Part shown: in pieces, positions 21,822-35,138 of the stretch
How the letters are laid out: the number at the start of each line of letters is the position of its first letter
Numbering within the stretch: position 1 is the first letter of the stretch
NCBI GenBank assembly: GCA_000320605.2
Contig: KB445805.1
Location: 924,159 to 988,158 of the forward strand
Direction of reading: 5' to 3'
DNA from: Gelatoporia subvermispora B
Taxonomy: Eukaryota > Basidiomycota > Agaricomycetes > Polyporales > Gelatoporiaceae
Length of the DNA: 64,000 nt
Notes under the pieces: model-generated
Seen by the model: only the letters and a program-made list of their open reading frames with translations
Databases searched by the model: none
What the model was told of the DNA's origin: nothing
Position numbers and translations under genes: made by a program

Positions 21822-24036
21822 ATGTCTGACTCGATCATATCCCCCAGAAAATACCCCGTCTCTCAGCATTTCTCTTCTATGGACTCAATACCTAAAGACT
21901 GTGAAGCGGGCCATGCTGCTCACACGAATTCGAGTCGCTCCGCAATCGAGATCGATTTGAAAGGAAATATCGATTGGGATGATCCATCGGTGTTCGTCCA
22001 TCTTGGCGTCAGTAACGTGGACTGCGATTTCGTCGTGCACGCCAAGACATCATTCGAGCAAGACGATCGTCTTAAGTTAGCTAGGTCAGAGCTGAAGCGT
22101 ATTGCGGCAGATGCGAGCAAGCAAGAGACTGCAATGTATCCCCACTTGGTCTGTTGTAGCCTTAACATTTGAGTGCATTTCTCATGCTCATGTAAACAGA
22201 GTCGCATCTTCAAGTTTCTTGAGCGTCTTCAGGACAAATTTGGGAAGACAGCAAGAATCCGGTTTTGCCAGTCCAGCAACATGCAACTGATCATCGAGAA
22301 CTCTGACTCTTGGGACTATCCGCGGAACAAACCTGACTTCTCTGCCGTTCTAGTGGAGATGATCAAAAATCCCGGAAACCGTTGGCGGGACAGACATAGC
22401 TGGTGTGAGGTCAAAGCCCATGCTTCTGCTCGTCCAAAGGCATATAGGAACGATGATCCGAAGAGCATAGTCATTCAGGCTGCGGATTACGCACGTCTAC
22501 ACATGTCCGGTTGCCCCTTCCAGCTCTTCTCTGTTGGTCTGCTCATCTACGGGGACGAATTCTGTGTCGGGATCTATGATCGTGCTGGCGTGCGATTCTC
22601 GCCCAGCCACAACATCTGGGATGACTTCGACACCTTCATCCGCGTCGTTCGTTGCATCACGACCAACATGATGCCGGAGCAACTTGGTCAGGATCCCACT
22701 GTGACCACTGTAACCGGCATTGAGCACGATCAGTGGCTTGCCAAGGTGCAGGAAAATGGTATATCTATCGAAGAATACGTTCCAGGCGAACCGGTGTACG
22801 AGGTCTCTCTAGGCGGTACTGACAGCAGGCGCTGGGTGACGGTCGGTACTCCCATCTGGGTTTCTCTGTCCCTTTTTGGCCGCGGAACTCTTGTCTGGCG
22901 GGTACTCAACAAGGTTACACTCGATCTCGGAGTGTTGAAGAATGCTTGGCACAGCGGTGCACGCACGCCTGAGTCGGAGATATACAAGTTCATTGAGGGC
23001 GAACATCCTGGCGTTGCGCGCTTCGTCGATGGAGCCGACGTGAAATTCCCTGGCACGGAGCTCATCATCAGTACAGTCTCTCTCCGTGGTAGAGGTGATG
23101 AGGATTCTGCAAACAACGCAATCCTACATCGCGTGTTTATATTTCCTGTCGGCCGTTCGCTTTACAAGGCTCGCTCTGAGCTCGAGTTACTCAAAGGTAT
23201 TCGTGCGGCATTGCGAGGTCAGCCTCCCCCAAAATCACCACATTCACTACTGATGGTTAGGATGCAGGTCACGAGTTCCTGTGCAGCCAATACATTCTGC
23301 ATAGGGATATTAGCGTCGGTAACATCATGCTTTTATCCGAAGACAGCCCTCCGGCGGGCGCAGAGGGATTTCTTATGGACCTTGAGCTTGCACGTTACAG
23401 CGCTCCTACGGTCGAGATCCGGACTTCGGGGCCAGTACGGCTGCCTACAGGCCGGGTGTTGACTGATATTCAAGCGAAGCATTCCCGCTGGGACGCGGAT
23501 TTGACTAAACGAGGTGCGCCAATGACGGTGAGTGCTCTCTATATGCTGGAGCTATCTTTTACACTCAATCATTCGTGGTGCAGGGTACGTTGCAGTTTAT
23601 GGCCGTTGAGCTGCTGCAAACAATGGCTCGGGACCTGAGAGCTGCCAAGCGCAACCGCAAGCACACTAAACCTCCAATTGAGCACAGGACGCATCACGAC
23701 ATCGAATCGTTCGTTTGGGTCCTGATCTACAGCTTGATCAGACGAGTTCTCCGAGTGGATCGCTTGAACATGACCGATGAGGAGAAAGCATTGATGGAGG
23801 ACTTACAAGATTCATTCACACAGTACTTTGGTCGGTCCAATCCGAGTGCCATTGTCGCGCAAAGGTGGGGCGATAACCCATGGGACTTTGTGCATCTTCA
23901 CGACAGCTTCTTCACTGATCCCATCCGGGATCTGATAAACACTCTCGATCGTCAATTCAGAGTGAAAAAGGAGGAACCCTTCACACATGCTGCTGTCCTC
24001 AGTGCTCTTGACGTTGCGATCAGACGGCTCTCCTAG
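21822..24036 (+). CDS. FunK1-type fungal protein kinase, copy E
   Basis: Exons 21822-22148, 22200-23217, 23268-23527 and 23584-24036 give 685 residues in one frame. Start at GACACCATGTC below a TATA box. Same architecture as copy C: SVFVHLGVSNVD in the N-terminal domain, FQLFSVGLLIYGDEF in the middle, VLKNAWHSG, then LHRDISVGNIM (Asp about 462), MDLELA (Asp about 486) and HDIESFVWVLIYS. The stretch around TTVTGIEHDQW and IEEYVPGEPVYEV is closer to copy A than to C, so the family shows either mixed ancestry or gene conversion. No broken residue was noticed; likely a functional kinase gene. Confidence 0.9.
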
Positions 24037-26612
24037 TGCTAAATCTCGCGTTGTCTGCCCCTTGCATCCATGTAGTCCGAAATGTATATAGGAATATACT
24101 TCTCTATCTGCTTTTCCATCGTGGATCCAGTGTCAATATGATAAGGCGAAAGGAAGACAGAACAGCGATCGTACGGCATATGTCAAGATATATGGAATTC
24201 GCACATGTGCAGTCTACTGAGAAAGACGCAGGAGGATAGCATGTAACTTGCATGCCTCATTGTATAACAATACACAGCATGTAGCACGTTCAACAAATTG
24301 AGGGACCTTCACGCTTATGGACTGTTCAAGTCTTCGTTGCACTTATTGAAGGACCATCTATTGCAAAAACAAAAACAAAAAACTCTGTCATTAATGCACA
24401 GCCACATAGATCATTACCCTTGGTCAATTCCATGTTCAACCATGAAAGAACACTCATTGGATCAGACGGGTGAGTAGACGACTGTCCTCATCCGGATATT
24501 GAGCAATTGGAGTAAGCCATCAGCAAAATCTCATTTCCGCTTTTGCCACTTTTACGTCTTTTTGAGTCGGTAGGACTAGGTGCCCCCAAAGCGAGCAAAG
24601 TACTGAAGCAGTCACACAAATTCATGTGCAAAAATGTACAACTTCGCTTCGTCTGAATGTCAGCTGAGATTACGCAAGTTCACTTTGACGCTAATTGAGC
24701 TGATCTTCAAAATTGGAATCTGGTTCTGCCTCTGCCGCTCATCTGCATAACACGTCAAGATGCAGGACTTCGCGCAACTTCCTGCAATTGACGCTTCTGC
24801 TCCAGGCGACACTGTTTAGTCCTTGTACGGACTGCTGGCATCCGTTAGAAAAATCCGCTATTGGATTTCCAAGTAATTCGTTCTGTATATTACTATGTTA
24901 TTCTGACAATCCAAAGGAGACGTTTGACCTAGATATACGAGTCATCCATCGGAATAGCATGAGTACTTCGAGCCATTTGGCAGCGAATTTCTTCACAATC
25001 ACTTACCACCGAAGTTGCTGCACCGGTAACCAAGTCGCTAATCTTCGGATTGCATAAAGCCTTATGACTATAGCATAGTATAGGACAAGCTGACGACAGT
25101 AATGTATGCGACAAGATACGGCCCATATTCGAGCCTCACACGGCAAGCGGCCTGCACAACGTCTAGACCACCACACTACCTCCGACTCGCTTTGAGTATG
25201 CCTCACTTGAAGTCGATTGTGGTAGGACGGACGCAACTTAGAGATTCTGGGCGGAACGCCGTGCTCGGCGAATGAGAAGCTCGAAGTGGGAGGCGGAAGG
25301 GAGCGTCTCGGCTGGTGCTGCTACGTGAGGTGCCGTGCTTGTCGTAGCGCACCAACCTCGAACTTCTTCACGCCCTAATTTTTCCGGGCCGGCCTCAGGC
25401 CCATGTATAGCTCATGAAAGCGCTGGAATGTAGCTCCACTTCCGTCATCTTTAGCGGGTCCGTGCGCATCTTTGCTAAATCCGCGCTCGTTGTTCCTTCC
25501 TCGTAAGTTGTAATACATCGTTGCATCAGTAAAATCTCCATTTGACGTATAACGTCTTATTTGCCTTTCGAGGTACTTCTTGGGCGCTAACGAGGCAGAA
25601 AGACGCCGCTAAGTCCCAAAAAGGTGAATAAGACGTGTTAAGATAACTCGAGATTTTGCTGATGTGCTGCTGTATTTCCTGTTCCGCTATCACCTCTGCG
25701 GCCTGCCACCCTATATCCTCGCCGAGTTTTTGGTCTTGGGTACTCTCTCTTCGAAAGTGTCCCTATCAAGGACTTGTATACGAGAGTAATTTACTAATAT
25801 CAGCGACAAAGACCCTACGAAGCCTCGTCGCAGTGGGCTCTGCCGCGCGAGCGTGGCGCTAGAGAGTGATGAAGCCCTGAGTCTCGTTTGCAACGGGGGC
25901 CAAGGAGTCACGAACGACCGCGTGCAGTGCTCTGACGTATTGCAATTGCAATGACCAGTGCTAGTGCCCACATCCTACGGGGAAGCGTACGAGGATGCAG
26001 CGCTGGATCCCCTCGCAGCGATCCTCATTCATGGAAGTCCCCGTTGTGCAATACCAAATGCTGCCAATGCTGCGGGTGCAGTCTGGCTTCATCTATCTTT
26101 CGGGGCTAAGCCCCGTGGGCCCGAGGGTCGAGGCGCTCCACGATCAGAGAGAGTTAAGGTTCGCAGGTCGAACGCAGTCGATGCCAGGCGCGTCCCCCGC
26201 GAAGGCGCCGCTGCCGGACAGATCGTGCCTCAACCAAGCTCCGGAGATGCACGGTGTTCATTAGACTGGAACAGGACGTATGGGGTAGTAGGGTTATACA
26301 CGATGGATGTAGAGCGGGGCGCATGAACACGCGCCGAGAATGCGGAGCTGAACGAAGGGCCCGAGCCAAAGGGCGGCCCAGGGACGGCGCCAAGCCGAGT
26401 AGAAGCGGGTATACAATGGAAGTGCGGAGATTATGCTAGGTGAAAGTAGACCAGTGATACAAAGTTTCTTTGCGACTACAATCATGAACGAAGTGGGTAA
26501 TGGCACAGCAGCAACGGGCGTAACAGGACAATGAACGAACGAAGAAAGGAGAGCTAGGGTCCGTGGGTACGGTATGTGATACAGTCTGAGAAGCGTCTAA
26601 GGGAAGTATGAA
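24037..26612. other. Gene-poor 2.6-kb stretch
   Basis: No coding region recognised on either strand; open frames are short and without domains. An A-rich run of AAAAAC units is at about 24365-24381, and a perfect 7-bp hairpin (CGGGGCT/AGCCCCG) at about 26098-26112. The right end is the 3' flank of the transcription-factor gene. Confidence 0.5.
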
Positions 26613-29600
26613 TCAAGGGCGTAGGATAGGCGGAAGGGTTAGCTCTGGCGCGAGCGGGGGATGCACGCGCGCGGTAGTGCACGCCTCCATGAGGCGCTCC
26701 CGCAACTCGTTGCGTCGTGCCACTTGAACTATAAAAGAGACGAATTGTCAGCATCAGGCAGTCAGACGAGGCAGAGAGACTGACAGGGACAAGGCCAGAG
26801 TGTGACGAGGGTATCAAGAGGAATAAGGAAGGACTTGGCCAGCTCGAGGGCGTTATAGAGATTCTGGTCGTACTCCCACAACGAGAGACAGATTGCGACC
26901 TGGCTCATGAACCACGTTACTTGGAACGGCCGGTGGGTAAGCAGCTGCCCAGCAGGCTGGTCGAGCTGCATCACCGCGATCTTGACGCGCTTGGCGACCT
27001 GTTCTTGGTAGTACACTTAATGGGCCCGTCAGCGCAGCTGCTCGCGAGAGCGGTAGTCAGACGATACGTACGCCACTCCTCGGCCTGGCGGCGGTTGAAA
27101 AGAGGGACGATGATAGCGTCAGCATCCTGCAATCTACTGGAGCAGGTGAGCCTTTTCCAGGTCCACGCGACGATCATACTACATACCGACGCAACTCGTG
27201 CGTGATGGTCATGCGCGCGCTGAAATGAGGGATCACATGTCAGTCCACGCACACGGCTCTGCATAGGCAGTCACTAGCGACGCACTTGTACAGGTACTCC
27301 CGCGCGACGTACATGAGCGCCGTGTCGAGGTTGCAGTGGTGCATGTCCAGTGCGTCCTGTATGGCGCGACACTCCTGGAACGCCTCGACTGCGAATGTCG
27401 CGCGCTCGTCGGTCGTCCATGTCTCGTCGCGCTGGCGCGAGCAGCTGTTCCAGAGCAGCATGCTCCGGCAGTACAGTGCCCACACCGAGTCCTTCGGGTG
27501 CTGCCCGCCCGGTTGCGCAATCGTGCGCTCGTACGCTTCCCCGGGAAACAGCAACGCGTACTGCGGGCCAATCGCACGTCAGCCGCTTCGCGTATCAGTG
27601 CGGGGGCGGGGAAGATCGGGAAAATGAGGGGTTTTACGTACGTTTGACGGGTCGGCGAGCGCGAGGTTCAGCGGCTCCTCGTTGAAAGCCGTGCACTGCG
27701 CGGTGTGGCTCGCGACCAGCGTGAGCGCGGCCCAGCACAGCCGACGGCACTCCTCCCGACGTGCCTCGCTGTCGGTCCAGCTCGGGTCCCAGGGCGGGTT
27801 GAATGAGAAGGAGAAAGCCATCGCGTCGGGATTGACTGTAGGGCTGCCGGGCGGCGCGAGACATGTGCATTGCGCAGGAGAATGGTGTTGGGCGGGTAGG
27901 TAGACAGTAGGGACAGCGCGTGGGGTAAAGATCGATGCGTCGGGGTCATTCATGTCGAGGAAAGTGAGCGATAGGACTTGGATGATCTGGTCGAGGTACC
28001 GCAAGGCCTGAGCGGCACGCTGGGGAGAGTATTGCGGGTGGCAGGAAGACTCGAACAATGCAAGGATCTGCGGATGGTTGTCGCAGCATGTGAACAACGT
28101 GCACGAAACGTACGGAGCTGGTGCTCACCAAAGCCGCTTCGGCGAGGGTATAGTCGACTGATTGGTTGTTGCAAGCTTCTTCGAGTGAAGCCTGTGCCGC
28201 GTCGCGGAATTCCATCGCGCGTCTTCTCCCCGCGTTTCCAAGTTCCAATTCACTCGACCGCATGAGGCTTGCCATCGCCAGCGCGGACATTACGAGAGAT
28301 GGCTGCATATGTGCGCGCTGATGCGGGTCTTGCAGGTCTCGGATGAATACCGGTACGTTGATGAAGAATAGCCAATAACTACTAGTAGTGAATCTATAGC
28401 GAAGTCAGCAGAGCTGTTCATGGCCGAGAAACTTTGAACGGCACTGACAGAAAAGTAAGATCGTCGATTATATCTCTCAATCTATGATAGAATGGGCGTT
28501 CAGTAGCGTGCCGTTACGCATGGTATAAGACTTACGATTGCTCTCGAGTAGCCGAATAGTTACAAAGGAGCTGCTCCCACCACGATCGGCGGCTATACTC
28601 AACAGAAGGGGATACGGGCATAATGGCAACCTTCTCAGATTCTTCTTGATGCATGCGGTGAATGTTGACGTCTATAGGTCGAGCAAAGGTTTTGTTCTGA
28701 TATCCGATATCAGGGTAGTTCGGGATGAGTGAACGACGGCGGTATGATGGGGAGAGTTCGTCCTGTCATTCCTGAATAAATACCATTCGACGAATGTTGC
28801 CTGCAGCCATAGCTGAATACTGCACGTACTTTAGGGTATATTGCGTCGGGGCCTATTCCCCGAGGAGAGATCGACGTATCGATGAGAAGAGGCGGCGGTC
28901 GCGGCATGTGCATGGCAGCCGCATCATCGACCCCTCCTTGAGACAACACATACGTCTTCCTCACGCCGTTCGACAGGTTCTCTTTGACCTTCATGTCGTC
29001 GAATGTGAGTGAGGCGTTGTCCAGTTCACTACTGGTCTTGCGCTTCTTCTTGGCAGGCGTGTCAGAATCTGCCGGCCGCTTCTTGCAAGAACGCTGCCTC
29101 GTCCCGGGACGCTTGTCCGGCCCTCTGCGCTTGGGCGCGGCGTCGTACTCGCACGTATTCTGGCGTCTGACGCAATTTGCGCACACGGGCCGCGTCGAGT
29201 CGCAGCGTATCTTGCGGGCGCGACTGGGATGCCAACAAATTACAGCCAGTTGTTGATTCCCATGTGGACTAATGAAGAACGCCACGGACGCACCATTGCC
29301 GACACGCAATCACTACATTCGAAGCCTCTCTCCGAGGAGGTCGCGTAGAACTTCCGTTCTGAGGAGACGAAGTATCCCGTTCGCTCGACGACGGCTGCGC
29401 CGGCTGGGCTTTCTGCTCAGTAGATGACAATCCGATCGCGCCCCGAGGAGAATACGAGAGGTGCTGGTCTTGAGCGAGACGAGATTGTGGACCCGGTAAT
29501 CTGTTTTGGGGCAGATTGAACGCATAAGATGCCGGTGGGCTCAGGCTAGCAGACTGGAGGCGCGCAGACGACCCCCCTAACTCCAGCATCTGTTGCTCGT

Positions 29601-29994
29601 GCAGCCCGAGAGTGGATTGTGGCTGATGCAGATGGTGGCCGGTTGCGGAGCTCGGCATCTGTATCGTCTCCAGGAGATGTGAATCTCGGACGTGTGTATT
29701 GAGGCCCGGCGCCGTGTATCGTGCGTCAAAGGGCGTAGGGAGCAGGTTGGTGGCAACGTCGGGCGGAAAGTCGATGTTGGCTAAGTGATATCGGACTTTT
29801 TTGCCATAGAGCATGTGAAATGAGTATAGGTTACGAGGTAACGATAAGGTGTTAAGCGTACCCTCTTGCGGATACGGAGCTTCGAAAGTAGGCGAGTGTA
29901 GATCAGAACCTTCCTCGCTGGACTGGAAACCCTCCTCGAAGACGGGCATGCGCGAGTACGGAGCGTAGAGACCGCCATGAGCAGTGGCGACCAT
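26613..29994 (-). CDS. Zn2Cys6 fungal transcription factor with Fungal_trans middle region
   Basis: Twelve exons (from 29994 down: 29994-29862, 29780-29294, 29223-28830, 28696-28536, 28481-28449, 28393-28129, 28067-27642, 27560-27286, 27219-27183, 27126-27072, 27015-26785, 26728-26613) join in phase to 870 residues. The zinc cluster spans a splice site: Cys204, 207, 214, 221, 224, 231 in CRQC..RKIRC..RPVCANC..QNTC, followed by a basic linker. The middle region has the order SWWEQLL, WLFFINVPVFIRD, MQPSLVMSALAMASL, YSPQRAAQALRYLDQII, ECRRLCWAAL, typical of the regulatory domain PF04082. The gene encodes a nuclear DNA-binding regulator; its targets are unknown and no cluster of enzymes is adjacent. 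Two micro-exons (33 and 37 nt) are supported by phase and family fit. The 81-nt first intron is in frame, so its removal is likely but not certain. Confidence 0.87.
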
Positions 29995-32900
29995 GTTGAA
30001 GAGGGGGCAGAGGATGAGGAGTGCGAAGGGTTGTCTCTTTCAGAACATGGTGAGTAGAAAAGGGACTCGATAGATATGAAAGCCACGCGAGAAGGTCCCA
30101 AGAAGCTAGGAGAGTCTCATGCCCCCGGCTACAAAGTTCGGAGACGCGCAGATGGATCTGCTAGAAGCCGACAGTCTAGAAAGCTATCACAGGGGGCGTG
30201 ACAAATAATAACGTACATTCAGTTGGCCAGGGTGGGGCAGTTCGCGGGTCTTCGCGGGTTCGAGCTCGGAAGTTACCCTGTGATCCTCTTGTCGTCCCGA
30301 CAGTTCAATCTGAACAACAGTTATTCCAGCGCGCCAATCTGTCCCTGCTGGAATGACAGAACGAGGAGGATGCACCCTGTGCCTGCATCGTCACTCTGGA
30401 GCGAATAACACTAGAACCAAGCTAGGTACGGAGACTACAACTTTGCATTGCAATATCCCGCACACACGGCACGCTCTCGAGGTCAATGGACAAGGCGGCG
30501 GCCGCGGGGAACTTCGCGACGACCTGGAGATCAAAAATTTGAAGGAGACCTTATTTTGTCGGAGAGCTGGGAGACGATTGGAGGCCACGCCTGGCAGCGT
30601 CTGGCCACGCGTCTTGCGAAGTCACCGAGGTTCCAGCGCTGAAGCGGAGTTGACGGTGCGGTTGTTCCGCTCCAATTGGCTGCAGCCGAGCCCGGTGTGT
30701 CAGCCACTGGACTCGGCCTCCTCTCCCGTCTCGACTTTGTCCGCGACGGCCTCGCCGTTGAACATTGCAGAGTCCGTTTTTCATTTGCATTGATCTCGAG
30801 GATACACAGCATGGCATCCCAGAGACTGCCGCAGAGACTCGCTCTCACACGGTTTCCCTCTTGGCTCATCCAGCGGTCGCCGAATCTGCACGCTATGACA
30901 ACGCTCACGAGTTCGGAGTCGCTACCACCCGCTACTGCGCGAAGTATCATCTGCCCATTTGGTATCATTTTCGGATCAACATTTTACTATCTCTGGGAAG
31001 TCCTCCACTCACCGTCGTCCGCCGTCGTCAATTCGCTCGCAGGCAACATCCTCATACCGCTCTCTAGGGTGTCGACCTCCTCTCCTCGGCCAAATCTTCT
31101 CGAGCCGCTCTTTCCGCAGTCAAATGTGACCTGTGGATCGACCTGAATGACGCCACGGGCTCGCAAATTCTACTTGCTCGGCTAGCCCTCCCGCGTCTCA
31201 CGCTCTCAGGCTGAGAGAAGTCTGCCTAATCCACCCTAGCAAGACTTATCTCCGACACTCCGAAGGTACGCCCAACCACCGCCATGTCGAATATGGCCAC
31301 TAGAAGGCGGCCCTCCCGACATTGCTCATACCGGGCACCTGTGACACCGGCATCCAGGCCGTCCCTTCAGTTGTCCTCATTTGGTCTCTTCCTTTCGATT
31401 CTCTTCTGTGTCTCCGTGCCGACATCGCGAACAGCAGAATGGTAGCGAATCCGGCAGGTCTCTGGCGGCTGTGTCTTGCACGAAAAACTCAATCCGCAGA
31501 TGGAAGTCCTGCTAAACCATTCATCCACACTACTGTTCGGGGATGCATTACGCTTCTGGGCGTTCGGCCCTCATTCTGGAGCGCTGCAAACCTTGTACCA
31601 TACAGTGGGGTCGGATTTGGAATCGCCCACGTGCGACGGTGATGCGCTTGCAGACGTGAACTCGGCCTCATCTTTCGGCGCCATCTGCCGAAATCGACAA
31701 ATCTGCTCCTGCTTGACGGCTCTCTTCCTCTGAGACAGATGAACAGACCACCTTGCCTCAACTGTCGTGATCATCGTTCAAGTGCATTGGAGCTGTCTTC
31801 TCCTGACAGCTCGCCCTTGTAAACTATTAGCCGTTGTCCGGCGACGACGCCCTCCTGAGATGGCGTTAGCAGTGTCCGCGTAGCACAGTCTCCTAGGGTC
31901 ACCTGGATCTGCAGACTATTGCTATTTGACGTCTGCGCTGTCGTGACGCTAAGGTCTGTCAGATTACCTAAAAAAACTATGGGTCGACTAGGCTGTCCTC
32001 AATTTGCGCAGCGCGTCGAAGCGGGCGCCTGCCCACACGTCCGGCCGCCGTGTCGAGCTCACGCTTGACACGAGGCTACCGGTCCCCTTGCCGAGCTCAG
32101 GCATACAACCCGTCCTCTGTCTCTGCTCCTCAGCGTATTGCGCCAGCGTGCCTGCGCGTGGCGCTAGCTTGATCTGGCGCATGCCAATCCGGGTTCGCGG
32201 GCGCTCGTGCTATCGGAAGGGCTGAGGGACAGCCGCCTGCGCCAACGTGTGCGCAACGCTGCAGCTCCGGGCGATTGTAGGGGAGGAAGACTCGGATCTT
32301 GGGCGAGGGCTCCGTTTGGCTTTAGCCTCGACCGCCGCATCTGCACCCCCGGGTCTCGAGTATACCGTCCGAGATGCTATCTGGTAGGACTTGGTTGCAC
32401 TGCTCAATCGATCAGGCCTCATGGCCGGCTGCGCTCGCACACGTTCGCACATATCGGGAGCCAGCAGCAAGATAGTCCCTGGACGCGGGCGAGTCGCCCG
32501 GACGAACCACGCTCACCGGCGATACGAAGCGAGGGCCACCTGTCCAGCCCGGAGCTTGTAGAAGCCGCCCGAGAAGACCTGTGCCGCCCGGCGGTGGCCT
32601 GATCATCGAGGTCTGGTGACTGGACGAGGACGCAGGCTCATCGAGCGATGCGCTATTGTCGCCGCTCCGAGTTAATTGACGGATGAGGCCAGTCTTCGCG
32701 GATCATTGGACACGGAGGGCGTGTGGCCATTTGATGCCCCCTTGGCCAAGGAATATCCCGAGTGGGAATGGGAGGCGTCGAGCGTGGCTTCGGAACCGAG
32801 GTCATAGATGATGAGGGCCCAGCGGGCTAAGATAAGATAACCTCCCGGCAGCGCGGGGCGATATCAGACATGCGATTGCGGAGAGGAGGGCGCATGTGTG

Positions 32901-35138
32901 TGGTGAGCATTGCTCGAACGTCGTACAATGCATGTAGGAGAGCATGCGCGGTGTTGCAAGTTCTATGAGACTTCGGAAAGACTATGCCAGATGTCGGTCC
33001 ATGTTATATCCGCGGTCTCCCCATTTTCCCATCGCAATGTCACTCTTTGATTGCAAGTGTTATAAGCATCCTTCATTGCCGAGTCCTCTCCGCGGCGCTC
33101 GCGTTTCAGTATGACAAGAGAACTTGACCTAACTCCTTTCTATCCCAGATGTAGCGAGAGGCAGATTGTCCAGGGTCGCGGCGCGCACGACGATGACCTT
33201 GCAATAGTCTCAGCGGCAAGCCAGCCGACGTGCCCACTGGCAAGGCTACTCGTGATCACCCTGCACGTTCAGAAGATTGCTTCACCGAAGCTTCCCCGTA
33301 AAGTGATATGACCGCATTTGGTGTCTGCTGCTCGTTTCTCAAACCTACTTATGAAACTGACAAACAGTCGATCAATGGCGTGCCCACAGGAGCTTCTGTG
33401 GCAGATTTACCTCTCCACACCAGCCAGTGAACATGCGAAAGATTTGTCATACGACGGAGATTTGGTGCAAGACGTGGAAGCTCACTCGGATCCGGGTCTT
33501 CCAGCCGACACACACGATGTGTATGTGAGCGGGCAGGCAGGCAGCCGCTGTCCGGCTTGACGAGACGGCGAGGAACACCATCTAGCCAAGGCAAGGTGCC
33601 CTAGGGACGCTCTGTCGTCTCTCTGTGGTGGCTGCACCACCTGATTGCAGCCAGTGGGATCTATGATTTGTCAGATATCCAGGTGAGGCTCGGCCGCAAT
33701 GTCCTGTCTGGGGCTAATAATACCTACCATATATTGCTGCAACCTCGTCTACGTGACAGGGGCCTGGAAGCTACAGATTGCTGTGAAGTTCTGCGTCAGA
33801 ATGGTGTGCCGGGTGGATTAACGCGAAGTAGCCGGGTCGCCTTGGATCCAGACAGCTCCTCAAGGGAGATGGACTGGTGCGCAGTGAATCAGTCTCCAAG
33901 CACGCAACTGACGATGAACAGTTGACCCAGGTGTAGAACATCAGAGCAGGTCTCACGAGAATGTCGAGAACAGCGCCAAGGGCGTGTTTGTGGTCCGCCG
34001 ATGATGCGAGAGCCCCTGGGATGTCAAGATATACTCAGGCCTGGGCGCACGATGAGCAGGTGACCTCGCTGACCTCTGGCATGGAGTGAGTACGATTGAC
34101 TATACTTTGCAACTGCTTCTGCTCAATTACGGTCACGCCCCAGCTACGGACGGAGCTCTTTCACAGAAGCCCGCTCAATCCTCAATCTAGCAGTGTTGTA
34201 ACATGGCCAGGGCGCACCCCGCGTTCAAGTGTCTCCTTCGAGCTGCGCAGAGTCAAGAGTACGAGAGAAAGTGGCCCGTTGTAGCATCCACTGTGGGGCA
34301 ACCACGGGGCGATGGGACGTAATCGACGACTCCTTATTGCCCCCGAACGACTCGCTACCGAGGGCGACTGAATCGTGAGATCTGTCGGCAGTATCTGCTT
34401 CGCAGCATCTGATGTCCAGCCCGTCTAGTTTATCGTTCCAATAATCTTCAGCAGACGAGATCGACCGCTAAGTGCGTTCTCAAGGTCTTCATTAGATGAG
34501 AGAGTGTCAGCACCCGTATGCCAGTAGGTCCACAGGAAGGATCCGACGTACCGGTAAGAGCGAAAAATGCTATCGGATCCAGAAAGAGGGCTGATTTAGC
34601 TCGATGCGCCAGCAGGGAACGAAGACGCGGACGTTGAGGAGTGTTTCGCCTTGTCAGGTATGATCTTCCCGGCCGAGAGAGGTAATACTTGTCTTGGTAC
34701 ACAAGGTTGGCTGTTTCTCGACACGGTCGAGAGAGACGCTTCCATGCCGCGGTCACAATATGTCCTCCCAGCGCTGTACCTATCCTTATGATAGCGCCAC
34801 AAAGATGGCTTGCGTGTTCTGCGAACGAATATAGGTCGTTTCGTGAATCGGCTGGAGGAGCTGTGGGCGCAAAATTTAATGAACCGAAGCGCGCCCCGAG
34901 ATTATTGCGCGAGCGTAATAAGTACGAATGAGTTCTGCGCGCTTAGAAGTAACAATGTCGTGAACTTGGAAATGAACGCAAAGATGGATAGAGGGGAGGA
35001 AGGGGACCGCTGCGGTTGTGATCGGGCAGGGAGATCTCGGCAACGGAGCCGGGCCTCCGAAAAAGGCTCTCAGTGAAATCTTGCTGCGGGCGTCTAAACA
35101 CTGCTGCTCTCGTCGTTGTCGGTCGTTGCGTCCTCCGC
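29995..35138. other. 5.1-kb stretch without a recognisable gene
   Basis: The left end is the promoter side of the transcription factor. Several open frames of 80-155 codons exist on both strands (for example 30676-31146 plus and 31988-32182 minus) but none shows a domain, good exon borders or a plausible start, and they overlap each other. Parts at 32.0-32.6 kb are GC-rich and read like a worn gene on the minus strand, without an identifiable family. No transposase or reverse-transcriptase motif was seen. Confidence 0.45.

Noticed and set aside
30676..31146. 156-codon open frame on the plus strand
   Set aside because: Overlapping frames of similar length on both strands and no family resemblance; the hydrophobic patch alone is not enough.
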